Assembly: GCA_016718035.1 (NCBI GenBank)
Contig: JADKEK010000011.1
Coordinates: forward strand, 136,433 to 200,432
Direction of reading: 5' to 3'
Source of the DNA: Bacteroidota bacterium
Lineage (GTDB): Bacteria; Bacteroidota; Bacteroidia; Chitinophagales; BACL12
DNA: 64,000 bases
Below the pieces are notes generated by a model. It had not been told where the DNA came from. It saw only the letters and a list, made by a program, of their open reading frames with translations, and did not search any database. Below are positions 9,183 to 17,639 of this stretch, piece by piece. Each line of letters opens with the position of its first letter. The first letter of the stretch is position 1. The position numbers were made by a program, and so were the translations under genes.

Positions 9183-9752
9183 TTAACTTTCTTTAAGAAA
9201 ACAGTTTCTGCAGCGTGGTTCATACTCATTTTTTTCACCGAGTAGCACCTGATTTTCATTTTGAACTTTTCGGAATGAATAGGATGCGATATTGCCACAT
9301 TGCATACAAATGGCATGCACCTTAGTAATATAATCGGCAATAGCCAGCAATTCAGGCATAGGTCCAAAAGGTTTCCCCCTGAAGTCCATATCGAGCCCGG
9401 CTACTATCACCCGAATCCCTTTTTGAGCAAGTTTTTCACATACTTCTACAATATGTTCATCAAAAAATTGAGCCTCGTCGATACCTACCACATCTACATC
9501 TTCTGAGAGTAAAAGTATATTTAGCGAATTGGAAACAGGCGAGGATAAAATTGCCGTTTCGTCATGGCTGACAATGTTTTGCACATCGTAACGGGTGTCT
9601 ACAGCGGGCTTAAAAATCTCAACCTTCAAATTGGCAATACGCGCGCGTTTAAGCCTGCGAATCAGTTCCTCGGTTTTACCCGAAAACATGGATCCACAAA
9701 TTACTTCTATCCATCCACGACGTTCTCCTTTTAGATGCGGTTCAATAAACAT
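9183..9752 (-). CDS. tdk: Thymidine kinase, type II
   Basis: 189 residues. The P-loop GSMFSGKT is at 20-27, the catalytic/Walker B region DEAQFF at 92-97, and the zinc-binding cysteines are C149/C152 (CMQC) and C181/C184 (CRNC). The lasso-region residues YSFRK follow. The enzyme phosphorylates thymidine to dTMP in the salvage pathway as a cytosolic tetramer. It stands alone between a secreted-protein gene and a divergent hypothetical gene at 9821. Confidence 0.96.
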   Translation of the reverse strand: MFIEPHLKGERRGWIEVICGSMFSGKTEELIRRLKRARIANLKVEIFKPAVDTRYDVQNIVSHDETAILSSPVSNSLNILLLSEDVDVVGIDEAQFFDEHIVEVCEKLAQKGIRVIVAGLDMDFRGKPFGPMPELLAIADYITKVHAICMQCGNIASYSFRKVQNENQVLLGEKNEYEPRCRNCFLKES

Positions 9753-9820
9753 ACATTTGTACTGTATTTTTCTGGTACGAAATTACGTTTTACTTATCAG
9801 TTAAAACTACTTATTTGAAC

Positions 9821-10654
9821 ATGGATACTAAAATTACTGAAATAGAAATTCTGCTCGACAAGCTCAATCTGCTGTTTGCCTCGATCAAAAATGATGGTGT
9901 TATCGACAAAGTGGAAATGGAATTGCTGAGGAAATACGTGCAGCAGCTTCAGGATAAGCTCAACACCGAATCTGTGCAAAATATTGTGCCACCGGTGGTA
10001 ATACCCGTTGTTAAAGTTGAGGAAGTGAAAAAAGAAGTGGAAAAAACGATTGTCCCTGAAATCACCATACCAGTTCCTCCTGTTGAGGTGCCCAAAGTGG
10101 AAAAAATTGTTGAGCCAATTGTAAATCAGGATGTAATTACACCAATCACTAAAGAACCTGTGATTGAACCAATTGTTCAACCTATAATAGAAGAAAAAAA
10201 GGTAGAACAAATTATTCCTCCGGTTGAAATCGAAAAACAAAAAATAGTTGAAACACCGGTTGTTAAAAAAACACCAGAGGTAAAACCACCAGTTTCAGGC
10301 AACGACAAAAAACCACTTGCCATTTTAGACGACGAAGAAGAAGAGGAGGACTTTAATGCAGGTTTAAACAACAAATTGTATAAGGACAAAAAAACACTTG
10401 CCGATAAACTTACTTCTTCAAAGGGCAAAGATCTGAAGAGTGTAATTGATTTAAACGAAAAATTGTTTTTTATCAATAAACTATTTAAAGGTGATAAAGA
10501 AGCTTACGAAAACACCATTAAACAACTTAATATGGTTACCGGTTATGAAGAAGGTAAACAATTAATTGTTGCCGATTTGGCAAATAAATATAATTGGAAA
10601 GACAAGGAAGCTATTGAACGGTTAACAGAAGTGATTCAGCAAAAATTTATGTAA
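9821..10654 (+). CDS. Low-complexity Pro/Val/Glu-rich protein, function unknown
   Basis: 277 residues from the ATG at 9821; a TTG six bases upstream is a weaker start. It has three parts. Residues ~1-50 are helical and charged (EILLDKLNLLFASIKNDGVIDKVEMELL). Residues ~55-165 are low-complexity P/V/E/I/K (for example VPPVVIPVVKVEEVKKEVEK). The C-terminal ~90 residues (LNEKLFFINKLFKGDKEAYENTI) are ordered-looking and resemble a conserved helical domain known from Bacteroidota hypothetical proteins. There is no signal peptide, so it is probably cytosolic. Its 3' end meets the convergent Kdo transferase gene 4 bases on. Confidence 0.7.
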   Translation: MDTKITEIEILLDKLNLLFASIKNDGVIDKVEMELLRKYVQQLQDKLNTESVQNIVPPVVIPVVKVEEVKKEVEKTIVPEITIPVPPVEVPKVEKIVEPIVNQDVITPITKEPVIEPIVQPIIEEKKVEQIIPPVEIEKQKIVETPVVKKTPEVKPPVSGNDKKPLAILDDEEEEEDFNAGLNNKLYKDKKTLADKLTSSKGKDLKSVIDLNEKLFFINKLFKGDKEAYENTIKQLNMVTGYEEGKQLIVADLANKYNWKDKEAIERLTEVIQQKFM

Positions 10655-10658
10655 TTGC

Positions 10659-11978
10659 TCATTTAAGTATTTGAGCTAAATATTGCATCACTGTTGTTGT
10701 TCCGCCCAAGTGCGATTGGATGAATTTTTCAGCATCAGAACCTGCTCCGGTATAAATGAACTGAAATTGATTCATTAAATTTATTCTGTTCAGTAACTCA
10801 TCTGCATCTCTGATTACCAGTGCGGCATTTACATTTACCAATCCAACAGCTTCATCAAATTTTTTGTATTTTTTACCGAATAAAATCGGCTTGCCATAAA
10901 CGGCTGCTTCTAAAGTATTATGAATACCTTTATTGAATCCACCGCCTATATAATTAACGTCGGCGTATTGGTATAAGGCATTTAGAATACCAATGGTATC
11001 AACTATTAACACCCGTTTGCCAATTAAATCTGCTTCGGTTGCTTTGTGTAATTCGGAATAAACTAAAGCGTATTTTTTAAATCGTTTTTTGGTTTTTGAA
11101 ATACTTTTTTTGTCAATATTGTGCGGAACAACAATGATTTTAAAGTTGACGTAAACTAATTTTTTGTAAAAAGCTTCGGCCAGAAGTTTTTCATCTTTTG
11201 CCCAAGTACTGCCGGCTACAATAACATTGTGATTGGCGGTAAAAGTGGCTATTTCAGGATATTGTTTTACATGTTGAGCAACTTCAAATACACGATCGTA
11301 ACGCGTGTCAAAGCCGATAGCAACATGTTGAATTTTAATGGATTGTAAAAGTTGTAATGAATTTTCGTTTTGGACAAAAATTTGTGTAAATTTTTTGAGC
11401 ATGGATTTATGTAAGCGGCCATACCATTTAAAAAACAATTGATTTTTCCTGAAAATTGCTGAGATTAAAACTGTCGGGATTTTTTTTGTTGCCAGCGTAT
11501 TTAAATAGTGATACCAAAACTCATATTTGACGAATACAACTAAATCGGGTTGTATAAGCTGGATAAACTGTTGTGCATTGGATGCAGTATCTTCCGGCAG
11601 ATAAGTTACATAGTCGGCGCCTTCAAAATTTTTACGCACCTCATATCCTGACGGAGAATAAAAGGATAAAACAATTTTTATGTTTGGATACTCTTTTTTG
11701 AGTTGCTCCATTACAGGTCGGCCTTGCTCAAATTCGCCTAATGAAGCACAGTGAAACCATACTACTTTACTGTTATCGCGGACAAATTCCTGTTTGATTT
11801 TTCCAAAAATATTTTTTCTTCCTGCTACCCATAATTTCGCCTTAGGTTGAATGAATGCAGCAATTCGAATACCTGCATGATATAAACGCGTAATTACATT
11901 ATAATAAAACACCTGGAAAACAATCAGCGAAATAATGCCGACAATGCCCAACACAAAAACAATGGCTACAATCTTCAT
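10659..11978 (-). CDS. waaA: 3-deoxy-D-manno-octulosonic acid transferase (Kdo transferase)
   Basis: 439 residues from the ATG at 11978, which is 1 nt after the stop of the upstream gene; the longer frame from 12014 would overlap that gene. An N-terminal membrane anchor (MKIVAIVFVLGIVGIISLIVF) is followed by the GT-B fold signature HCASLGEFEQGRPV. Later motifs are VVAGSTWAKDEK, VVPHNI, YIGGGFNKGIHNTLEAAVYGKP and FGKKYKKFDEA. The enzyme adds Kdo to lipid A precursors on the inner face of the inner membrane. Likely co-transcribed with the outer-membrane-type gene at 12732. Confidence 0.95.
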   Translation of the reverse strand: MKIVAIVFVLGIVGIISLIVFQVFYYNVITRLYHAGIRIAAFIQPKAKLWVAGRKNIFGKIKQEFVRDNSKVVWFHCASLGEFEQGRPVMEQLKKEYPNIKIVLSFYSPSGYEVRKNFEGADYVTYLPEDTASNAQQFIQLIQPDLVVFVKYEFWYHYLNTLATKKIPTVLISAIFRKNQLFFKWYGRLHKSMLKKFTQIFVQNENSLQLLQSIKIQHVAIGFDTRYDRVFEVAQHVKQYPEIATFTANHNVIVAGSTWAKDEKLLAEAFYKKLVYVNFKIIVVPHNIDKKSISKTKKRFKKYALVYSELHKATEADLIGKRVLIVDTIGILNALYQYADVNYIGGGFNKGIHNTLEAAVYGKPILFGKKYKKFDEAVGLVNVNAALVIRDADELLNRINLMNQFQFIYTGAGSDAEKFIQSHLGGTTTVMQYLAQILK

Positions 11979-11979
11979 A

Positions 11980-12732
11980 TCAATGGGTATAAAATTTACT
12001 TCTTGGTTGCTCAAAAATCGGGAGGTTCCACGTCAATTTCAAATTAACCAGCATATCAAAACGCATTTCATCGTCCGGCAACCCGGTATCGTAATTTAAA
12101 CTTCTTCTGTTTTGAGTAAAGGCTTCCTGTATTTCAATACCCCCTCTGAAATTGACAAAATACTTATTACTAAACAAATAATATCCTATATACTGATTCA
12201 GCATAATGCCGTTCGATAATCTGTCGTAACCTTTTCTATAGGTAGGTGCAAGTTGGGGAACTGCCGCTTCATCAATATATATCCAAATTCGGTGTTGTAA
12301 AAAACCAACCCCACCGGTAAAAGCAAGCCCGGAGTTAGGGTTTATCCCCCAAATATTCGTGATTTTTCCTACTTCTGCCTTGAAATTTACCCCACTTTCC
12401 CATAAAATCGGGTCGTATTGAAGTCCATCAAGCCCTAAAATAAAGCCGGCGTCGTTGCGTAAATTGTTCAAAATGCTATCCACTCTTACAACACTTCCAT
12501 AAATAAAGGCCCCATTCACCCCCCACAGCCAGTTCTCATCTGTTTTGTACTGATAGCCACCGCCAACCAATGCATGCACACCAAAACGGTCTGCCATATC
12601 CCCAAAAGGTGCGCCAACACCGAGGTCTACCTGTATAATATGGGCCGATACTATACTGTCGTTTAGGTTTATTTGAGCACTGAGGCGAGTGCCAAACAGG
12701 CAAAAAAGCAAAATCAGGTGGTTAAATCTCAT
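11980..12732 (-). CDS. Probable outer-membrane beta-barrel protein
   Basis: 250 residues using the ATG at 12732. That start gives a clean signal peptide (MRFNHLILLFCLFGTRLSAQ); the frame could extend 29 codons upstream, but the extra part is not signal-like. The body contains GGGYQYKTDENWLWGVNGAFIYGSVV and repeated aromatic amphipathic strands, ending LKLTWNLPIF. It resembles conserved Bacteroidota barrel proteins found upstream of the Kdo transferase gene. The stop and the next start are separated by a single base, so the pair is probably an operon. A role in the cell envelope is an inference from location. Confidence 0.7.
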   Translation of the reverse strand: MRFNHLILLFCLFGTRLSAQINLNDSIVSAHIIQVDLGVGAPFGDMADRFGVHALVGGGYQYKTDENWLWGVNGAFIYGSVVRVDSILNNLRNDAGFILGLDGLQYDPILWESGVNFKAEVGKITNIWGINPNSGLAFTGGVGFLQHRIWIYIDEAAVPQLAPTYRKGYDRLSNGIMLNQYIGYYLFSNKYFVNFRGGIEIQEAFTQNRRSLNYDTGLPDDEMRFDMLVNLKLTWNLPIFEQPRSKFYTH

Positions 12733-12793
12733 AAGAAAGCGGGCAAATTTACAAAGATTGACGGGTTTGTAAACGCCTTCACTATGGTTTAAG

Positions 12794-12801
12794 TATCTTT
12801 G
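12794..12801 (+). promoter_or_regulatory. -7 promoter element of the polysaccharide operon
   Basis: TATCTTTG is an exact match to TAnnTTTG, 22 nt before the ATG at 12824. A TTTG at 12766-12769 could be the -33 element, although the 24-nt spacer is slightly long. Confidence 0.6.
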
Positions 12802-12823
12802 CACCCTGAAATTTGACACAGGA

Positions 12824-13957
12824 ATGAGAAAAATACAGATGGTTGACCTGAGTACTCAGTATCAACAAATTAAACAAGAAGTGGATGCCGGAATCCAGGA
12901 AGTAATTGATACCACTCAATTCATTAATGGAACGGCCACTAAAACCTTTGCCACAGCATTAAGCAATTACCTTAATGTAAAACATGTAATACCATGTGCA
13001 AATGGTACCGATGCCTTACAAATCGCCCTTATGGCGCTTGATTTACAGGAAGGTGATGAGATTATAACAATCCCTTTCACATTTGTCGCTACTGTTGAAG
13101 TTGTTGCATTACTCAAATTGGTGCCTGTTTTTGTCGATGTTGACCCTGATACCTTTAATATTGATGTTAATGCAATTGAGGCTAAAATTACACCAAGAAC
13201 TAAAGCTATAATTCCTGTGCACCTGTTTGGACAAAGTGCAGATATGGAAAAAATTATGGCAATTGCTGCTAAACACAATATTGTGGTGATTGAAGATAAT
13301 GCCCAGGCTATTGGCTGTGATTATACTTTTTCAGATGGCACAACTAAAAAAACCGGCACTATTGGTCATATTGCAACAACCTCTTTTTACCCAACTAAAA
13401 ATTTAGGCGCATACGGTGACGGCGGCGCATTGTTTACCAATGATGATGAGCTAGCAAAAAAAGTACGCATTATTTGTGACCACGGCTCAGCTAAAAAATA
13501 TTATTACGATTCTATTGGTGTAAATTCTCGTTTAGATAGTATGCAAGCGGCAATTTTAAATGCAAAATTAAAACGCCTCGATACTTATAATGATAAACGT
13601 CAACAAGCTGCTGCACTTTATGATGCACAACTTGCTAATATTCCCGGAATTCAAATACCGGTGCGCGCACAAAATGCGACCCACGTATTTCATCAATATA
13701 CTATTCGAGTTGCCGAAAACAGAGACGCCTTAAAAGAACATCTAGGTGCTTTAGGTATACCTGCAATGATTTACTATCCGGTGCCATTGCACATGAGTGA
13801 TGCTTATGCTAGTTATGGATATGCTGCTGGTGATTTTCCAGTAAGTGAAAAAATTGCTCACGAAGTATTGTCACTGCCCATGCATACTGAATTAGATGAA
13901 GAACAAATCCAGTTCATTTGTCAGGCAATTAAATCATTTATTACTGTACCGGCTTAA
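12824..13957 (+). CDS. DegT/DnrJ/EryC1 (WbpE-like) sugar aminotransferase
   Basis: 377 residues of the PLP-dependent type I fold. Visible motifs are CANGTDALQIAL (58-69), the PLP-ring Asp in VIEDNAQAIG (D158) and the Schiff-base lysine K192 in SFYPTKNLGAYGDGG. It transfers an amino group, usually from glutamate, to a keto-sugar nucleotide. A nucleotide-sugar dehydrogenase 20 nt downstream suggests the substrate is a 3-keto uronic-acid sugar, as for WbpE. That assignment is inferred from context, and an ArnB-like 4-amino product is possible. First gene of a six-gene operon. Confidence 0.9.
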   Translation: MRKIQMVDLSTQYQQIKQEVDAGIQEVIDTTQFINGTATKTFATALSNYLNVKHVIPCANGTDALQIALMALDLQEGDEIITIPFTFVATVEVVALLKLVPVFVDVDPDTFNIDVNAIEAKITPRTKAIIPVHLFGQSADMEKIMAIAAKHNIVVIEDNAQAIGCDYTFSDGTTKKTGTIGHIATTSFYPTKNLGAYGDGGALFTNDDELAKKVRIICDHGSAKKYYYDSIGVNSRLDSMQAAILNAKLKRLDTYNDKRQQAAALYDAQLANIPGIQIPVRAQNATHVFHQYTIRVAENRDALKEHLGALGIPAMIYYPVPLHMSDAYASYGYAAGDFPVSEKIAHEVLSLPMHTELDEEQIQFICQAIKSFITVPA

Positions 13958-13977
13958 TTTCAACAACTATTATTTCC

Positions 13978-15267
13978 ATGTATCAACAACTGAGTAAAAA
14001 AAATACTAAAATTGCTGTAATTGGTTTGGGTTATGTAGGCCTGCCGATTGCATTGGAATTTGGTAGAATTTTTTCAGTAATTGGCTTCGATATTAAAAAG
14101 GAAAGGGTTATTAGTTTAAATAATAAAATTGACCCTGATGGAGAAGTTCCGGCAACTGCTTTTGAAGGAAGTGATGTGCTATTTACCAATAATGTTGAAG
14201 ATTTAAACGGATGTAGTTTTCATATCATTGCGGTTCCTACTCCTGTTGATGAACATAAAGTACCCGATTTATCTTATTTAGAATCAGCCACAACAATTAT
14301 TGCCAAAATTTTAAAGAAAGGCGATTATGTGGTGTATGAATCAACCGTTTTTCCAGGCTGTACTGAAGAAATTTGTTTGCCTATTCTTGAAAAACAATCA
14401 GGTTTATTGTTAAATCAGGATTTCAAAATTGGCTATTCACCTGAACGGATCAATCCGGGTGATACACAGTATACCTTGCGCAATGTAATTAAAATTGTTT
14501 CCGGTTCAGATGAGGAAGCACTTGAAAATATTGCTCAGATTTATAGTGCTATTGTGCAACCTGGTGTATACCGAGCCTCATCCATTAAGGTAGCGGAAGC
14601 AGCTAAAATTTTGGAAAACACTCAACGTGATTTAAATATTGCGCTCATGAATGAGCTTTCATTAATTCTGGATAAAATGCAGGTAAATACTTACGAAGTA
14701 ATTGAAGCAGCCGGAACTAAATGGAATTTTCACAAATATTATCCCGGATTAGTTGGTGGACATTGTATAGGTGTTGACCCTTATTACCTTACCTATAAGT
14801 CCATGGAACTCGGATATGAACCTTATGTTATTTTAAGTGGCAGAAAGGTAAATGATAACATGGCATTTTATATTGCACGCAGATGTATGCAACAATTAAT
14901 TGCCGCAGGTAAAAATCTTACAGATTCGAAAATTCTGGTAATGGGCTTAACATTTAAGGAAAATGTTAACGATATCCGAAATTCTAAGGTCGCAGATTTA
15001 ATCCATGAACTCAAGTCGTTTGGATTACATGTGGATGTTACCGACCCTAAAGCAGATAATAAAGAAACAGAAAAAGAATACGGCTTTTCGCTTACAACAG
15101 TTAATGGAACAAAATACGATGCAATTATTTTAACTGTGCCTCATAAAGAATATATTGGCTTAGATGAGCGTTACTTCTTGTCGATAGCAAAAGAACAATG
15201 TTTGTTTATAGATATTAAGGGCGTATTTAGAAAAAAAATCACTCAATTAAATTACTGGAGTTTATAA
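13978..15267 (+). CDS. UDP-sugar 6-dehydrogenase (TviB/WbpA type)
   Basis: 429 residues. The N-terminal NAD site IGLGYVGLP is at residues 15-23 and the catalytic Cys263 lies in GGHCIGVDPYYL. The C-terminal UDP-binding domain contains MGLTFKENVNDIRNSK. Length and motifs match the subgroup that oxidises UDP-N-acetylhexosamines (TviB, WbpA) rather than UDP-glucose dehydrogenase. It sits in the middle of the polysaccharide operon, with 2 bases between its stop and the next start, so translation is probably coupled. Confidence 0.92.
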   Translation: MYQQLSKKNTKIAVIGLGYVGLPIALEFGRIFSVIGFDIKKERVISLNNKIDPDGEVPATAFEGSDVLFTNNVEDLNGCSFHIIAVPTPVDEHKVPDLSYLESATTIIAKILKKGDYVVYESTVFPGCTEEICLPILEKQSGLLLNQDFKIGYSPERINPGDTQYTLRNVIKIVSGSDEEALENIAQIYSAIVQPGVYRASSIKVAEAAKILENTQRDLNIALMNELSLILDKMQVNTYEVIEAAGTKWNFHKYYPGLVGGHCIGVDPYYLTYKSMELGYEPYVILSGRKVNDNMAFYIARRCMQQLIAAGKNLTDSKILVMGLTFKENVNDIRNSKVADLIHELKSFGLHVDVTDPKADNKETEKEYGFSLTTVNGTKYDAIILTVPHKEYIGLDERYFLSIAKEQCLFIDIKGVFRKKITQLNYWSL

Positions 15268-15269
15268 CT

Positions 15270-16325
15270 ATGAAAAAGAATTTGCTTATTACCGGTGGAG
15301 CCGGATTTATCGGATCACATGTTGTGCGTTTATTTGTCAATAAATATCCGGATTACCATATTGTGAATTTAGATAAACTTACCTATGCCGGTAATCTGAA
15401 TAACCTGACCGACATTGAAAAGGCTTCAAACTATGAATTTGTAAAAGCTGATATCGTTGATGGTGATGCAATGGTGCAACTCTTTCAAAAATATCAGTTC
15501 GAAAAAGTTATTCATTTGGCTGCTGAAAGTCACGTAGACAGAAGTATCGCTAATCCAATAGAATTTGTTATTACCAATGTTGTGGGTACATGCAATTTAT
15601 TAAATGCAGCACGCCATATTTGGAAAGATAATAGCGAAGGCAAATTATTTTATCATGTTTCTACTGATGAAGTGTATGGAAGTTTAGGGGAAGAAGGATT
15701 TTTCACCGAGTCAACTCCGTATGACCCGCATAGTCCATATTCGGCCAGTAAAGCAAGCAGCGACCATTTTGTTCGTGCTTATCATGATACCTATAAATTG
15801 CCGGTTGTTATTTCTAATTGCAGTAATAATTATGGTTCATTCCAGTTTCCGGAAAAATTAATTCCACTGGCCATTAATAATATAAAAAATAATCGCCCGA
15901 TACCTGTTTACGGCAAAGGCGAAAATGTTCGCGATTGGTTATGGGTTGATGATCATGCCAGAGCTATTGATGTTATCTTACATAAAGGCAAAATAGGGGA
16001 GACCTATAATATCGGTGGTTTTAATGAATGGAAAAATATCGACCTTATTCATGTATTGTGCAAAGTAATGGATGAAAAATTGGGTCGCACACCCGGCACT
16101 TCAGCTAGCCTCATCACTTTTGTAACTGATCGTGCAGGCCACGATTTGCGTTATGCTATTGATGCAACTAAATTAAATACTGAATTAGGTTGGCAGCCAT
16201 CACTGCAGTTTGAAGAAGGTATTGCTAAAACGGTAGATTGGTATCTGGCGAATGAAGCATGGCTCAACAATGTTACCAGTGGTGATTATAAAAAATATTA
16301 CGATAATCAATACGCAGCAAGGTAA
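15270..16325 (+). CDS. rfbB: dTDP-glucose 4,6-dehydratase
   Basis: 351 residues. The Rossmann motif GGAGFIGSH is at 9-17, the catalytic T132-D133-E134 in STDEVYGS, and the Y157/K161 pair in YSASK. RDWLWVDDHARA and YNIGG complete the short-chain dehydratase pattern. It performs the second step of dTDP-L-rhamnose synthesis. rfbC and rfbD follow in the same operon, but rfbA (glucose-1-phosphate thymidylyltransferase) is not in the window and must be elsewhere. Confidence 0.96.
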   Translation: MKKNLLITGGAGFIGSHVVRLFVNKYPDYHIVNLDKLTYAGNLNNLTDIEKASNYEFVKADIVDGDAMVQLFQKYQFEKVIHLAAESHVDRSIANPIEFVITNVVGTCNLLNAARHIWKDNSEGKLFYHVSTDEVYGSLGEEGFFTESTPYDPHSPYSASKASSDHFVRAYHDTYKLPVVISNCSNNYGSFQFPEKLIPLAINNIKNNRPIPVYGKGENVRDWLWVDDHARAIDVILHKGKIGETYNIGGFNEWKNIDLIHVLCKVMDEKLGRTPGTSASLITFVTDRAGHDLRYAIDATKLNTELGWQPSLQFEEGIAKTVDWYLANEAWLNNVTSGDYKKYYDNQYAAR

Positions 16326-16327
16326 TC

Positions 16328-17065
16328 ATGTTGCTCTCATTATTTGGCAAATTATTTTCTAAAAAAGATATCGTTGATTATTCGGTAATAAAAACAGATA
16401 TGCATTCGCATCTCATTCCGGGAATTGACGATGGTGCCAAAGATGAACAAACTGCTTTGTTGATGATTGAGGGATTAAAAGCACTTGGGTTTACCCAATT
16501 AATTACAACCCCTCATATAATGAAATCTTATTTTGACAACAATGAACAGATAATTCAAAACGGGCAACAAAATTTTAATGATAAATACCATACCAATGTT
16601 GTTGCTGCAGCCGAATATTTTGTTGATGAATCGTTTGTTGAAAAAATAAAAAACAACATGCCACTGTTGACATTTGGTGATAATTATGTGCTGATAGAAG
16701 TGAGCATGGGGGTTAAGGATAAACAATTGGAAGAAGCCGTTTTTGAACTTACCTCCCGAAATTATAAACCAGTGCTGGCACATTGTGAACGCTATCCGTA
16801 TATGTTTGAACACGGTAAATTAAATTATTACGAAAAATTAAAAGATGCTGATGTGTTATTACAGGTAAACATCCGTTCTTTTTTGGGCCAATATGGAGAA
16901 ATCCAGAAAAAAATTGCCAGAAAATTGGCTGTTAACGATATGATAGATTTTTTGGGAACTGATATTCATAATGAATTGCAGTTGCCTATGCTTAAAGATG
17001 CTTTACAGGATGAATATGTGCAGCATTTGCTTAATAGTAATCAATTAAAAAACGCTTTATTATAA
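16328..17065 (+). CDS. CpsB/CapC-type PHP-domain tyrosine phosphatase
   Basis: 245 residues. Metal-ligand motifs of the PHP family are visible: DMHSHLIPGIDDGAKD with H26 and H28, TTPHI, EYFVDE, LAHCERYPYMF and LGTDIHNE. The family (CpsB, YwqE, Wzb-like PHP phosphatases) dephosphorylates the polysaccharide copolymerase tyrosine kinase and so controls capsule chain length. No such kinase (Wzc/CpsD) is in the window. Its place between rfbB and rfbC ties it to export control of the same glycan. Confidence 0.9.
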   Translation: MLLSLFGKLFSKKDIVDYSVIKTDMHSHLIPGIDDGAKDEQTALLMIEGLKALGFTQLITTPHIMKSYFDNNEQIIQNGQQNFNDKYHTNVVAAAEYFVDESFVEKIKNNMPLLTFGDNYVLIEVSMGVKDKQLEEAVFELTSRNYKPVLAHCERYPYMFEHGKLNYYEKLKDADVLLQVNIRSFLGQYGEIQKKIARKLAVNDMIDFLGTDIHNELQLPMLKDALQDEYVQHLLNSNQLKNALL

Positions 17066-17071
17066 CTATTT

Positions 17072-17626
17072 ATGCCATTTATAGACACCCCAATTCCAGG
17101 TTTATTTGTTTTTGAACCAAAAGTATTTGAAGATGCAAGAGGTTATTTTTTCGAATCTTTTAATGCTGCAGTTTTTAGTGAAAAAGGAATTAACGTAAAT
17201 TTTGTTCAGGATAACCAAAGTAAATCTACATACGGTATTTTACGTGGATTACATTATCAGCTCGACCCATTTGCACAAGCTAAACTGGTGCGTGTCATTA
17301 GTGGTGAAGTGTTGGATGTTGCGGTTGATGTGCGTAAAGGTTCACCAACATTTGGGCAACACTTTGGCATTATTTTATCTGCTGAGAACAAAAAACAATT
17401 ATATATACCACGAGGTTTTGCGCATGGATTTGTGGTATTAAGTGAAACTGCAGAGTTTTTTTATAAATGCGACAATTTTTACAGCAAAGAACATGATGCC
17501 GGCATACTTTATAATGATGAAACATTAAACATTGACTGGAAAATTAATCCTGCCGATATTAAAGTGAGTGAGAAAGATGCCAATTTGCCAACTTTCCCGA
17601 ATGCATTAAATAATTTCCAATATTAA
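17072..17626 (+). CDS. rfbC: dTDP-4-dehydrorhamnose 3,5-epimerase
   Basis: 184 residues, the usual size. The cupin core has DARGYFFESF (21-30), FVQDNQSKS (44-52), the catalytic base H61 in RGLHYQ, and Y131 in FFYKCDNFY. It converts dTDP-4-keto-6-deoxyglucose to dTDP-4-keto-L-rhamnose. Six bases separate it from the phosphatase gene, and 13 from the rfbD-cysQ fusion. Confidence 0.96.
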   Translation: MPFIDTPIPGLFVFEPKVFEDARGYFFESFNAAVFSEKGINVNFVQDNQSKSTYGILRGLHYQLDPFAQAKLVRVISGEVLDVAVDVRKGSPTFGQHFGIILSAENKKQLYIPRGFAHGFVVLSETAEFFYKCDNFYSKEHDAGILYNDETLNIDWKINPADIKVSEKDANLPTFPNALNNFQY

Positions 17627-17639
17627 TAAAACACACACA

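Noticed and set aside
9797..10240. 147-codon minus-strand frame rich in Phe, Asn and Arg
   Set aside because: It is the reverse-strand shadow of the Pro/Val/Glu-rich low-complexity region of the gene at 9821.
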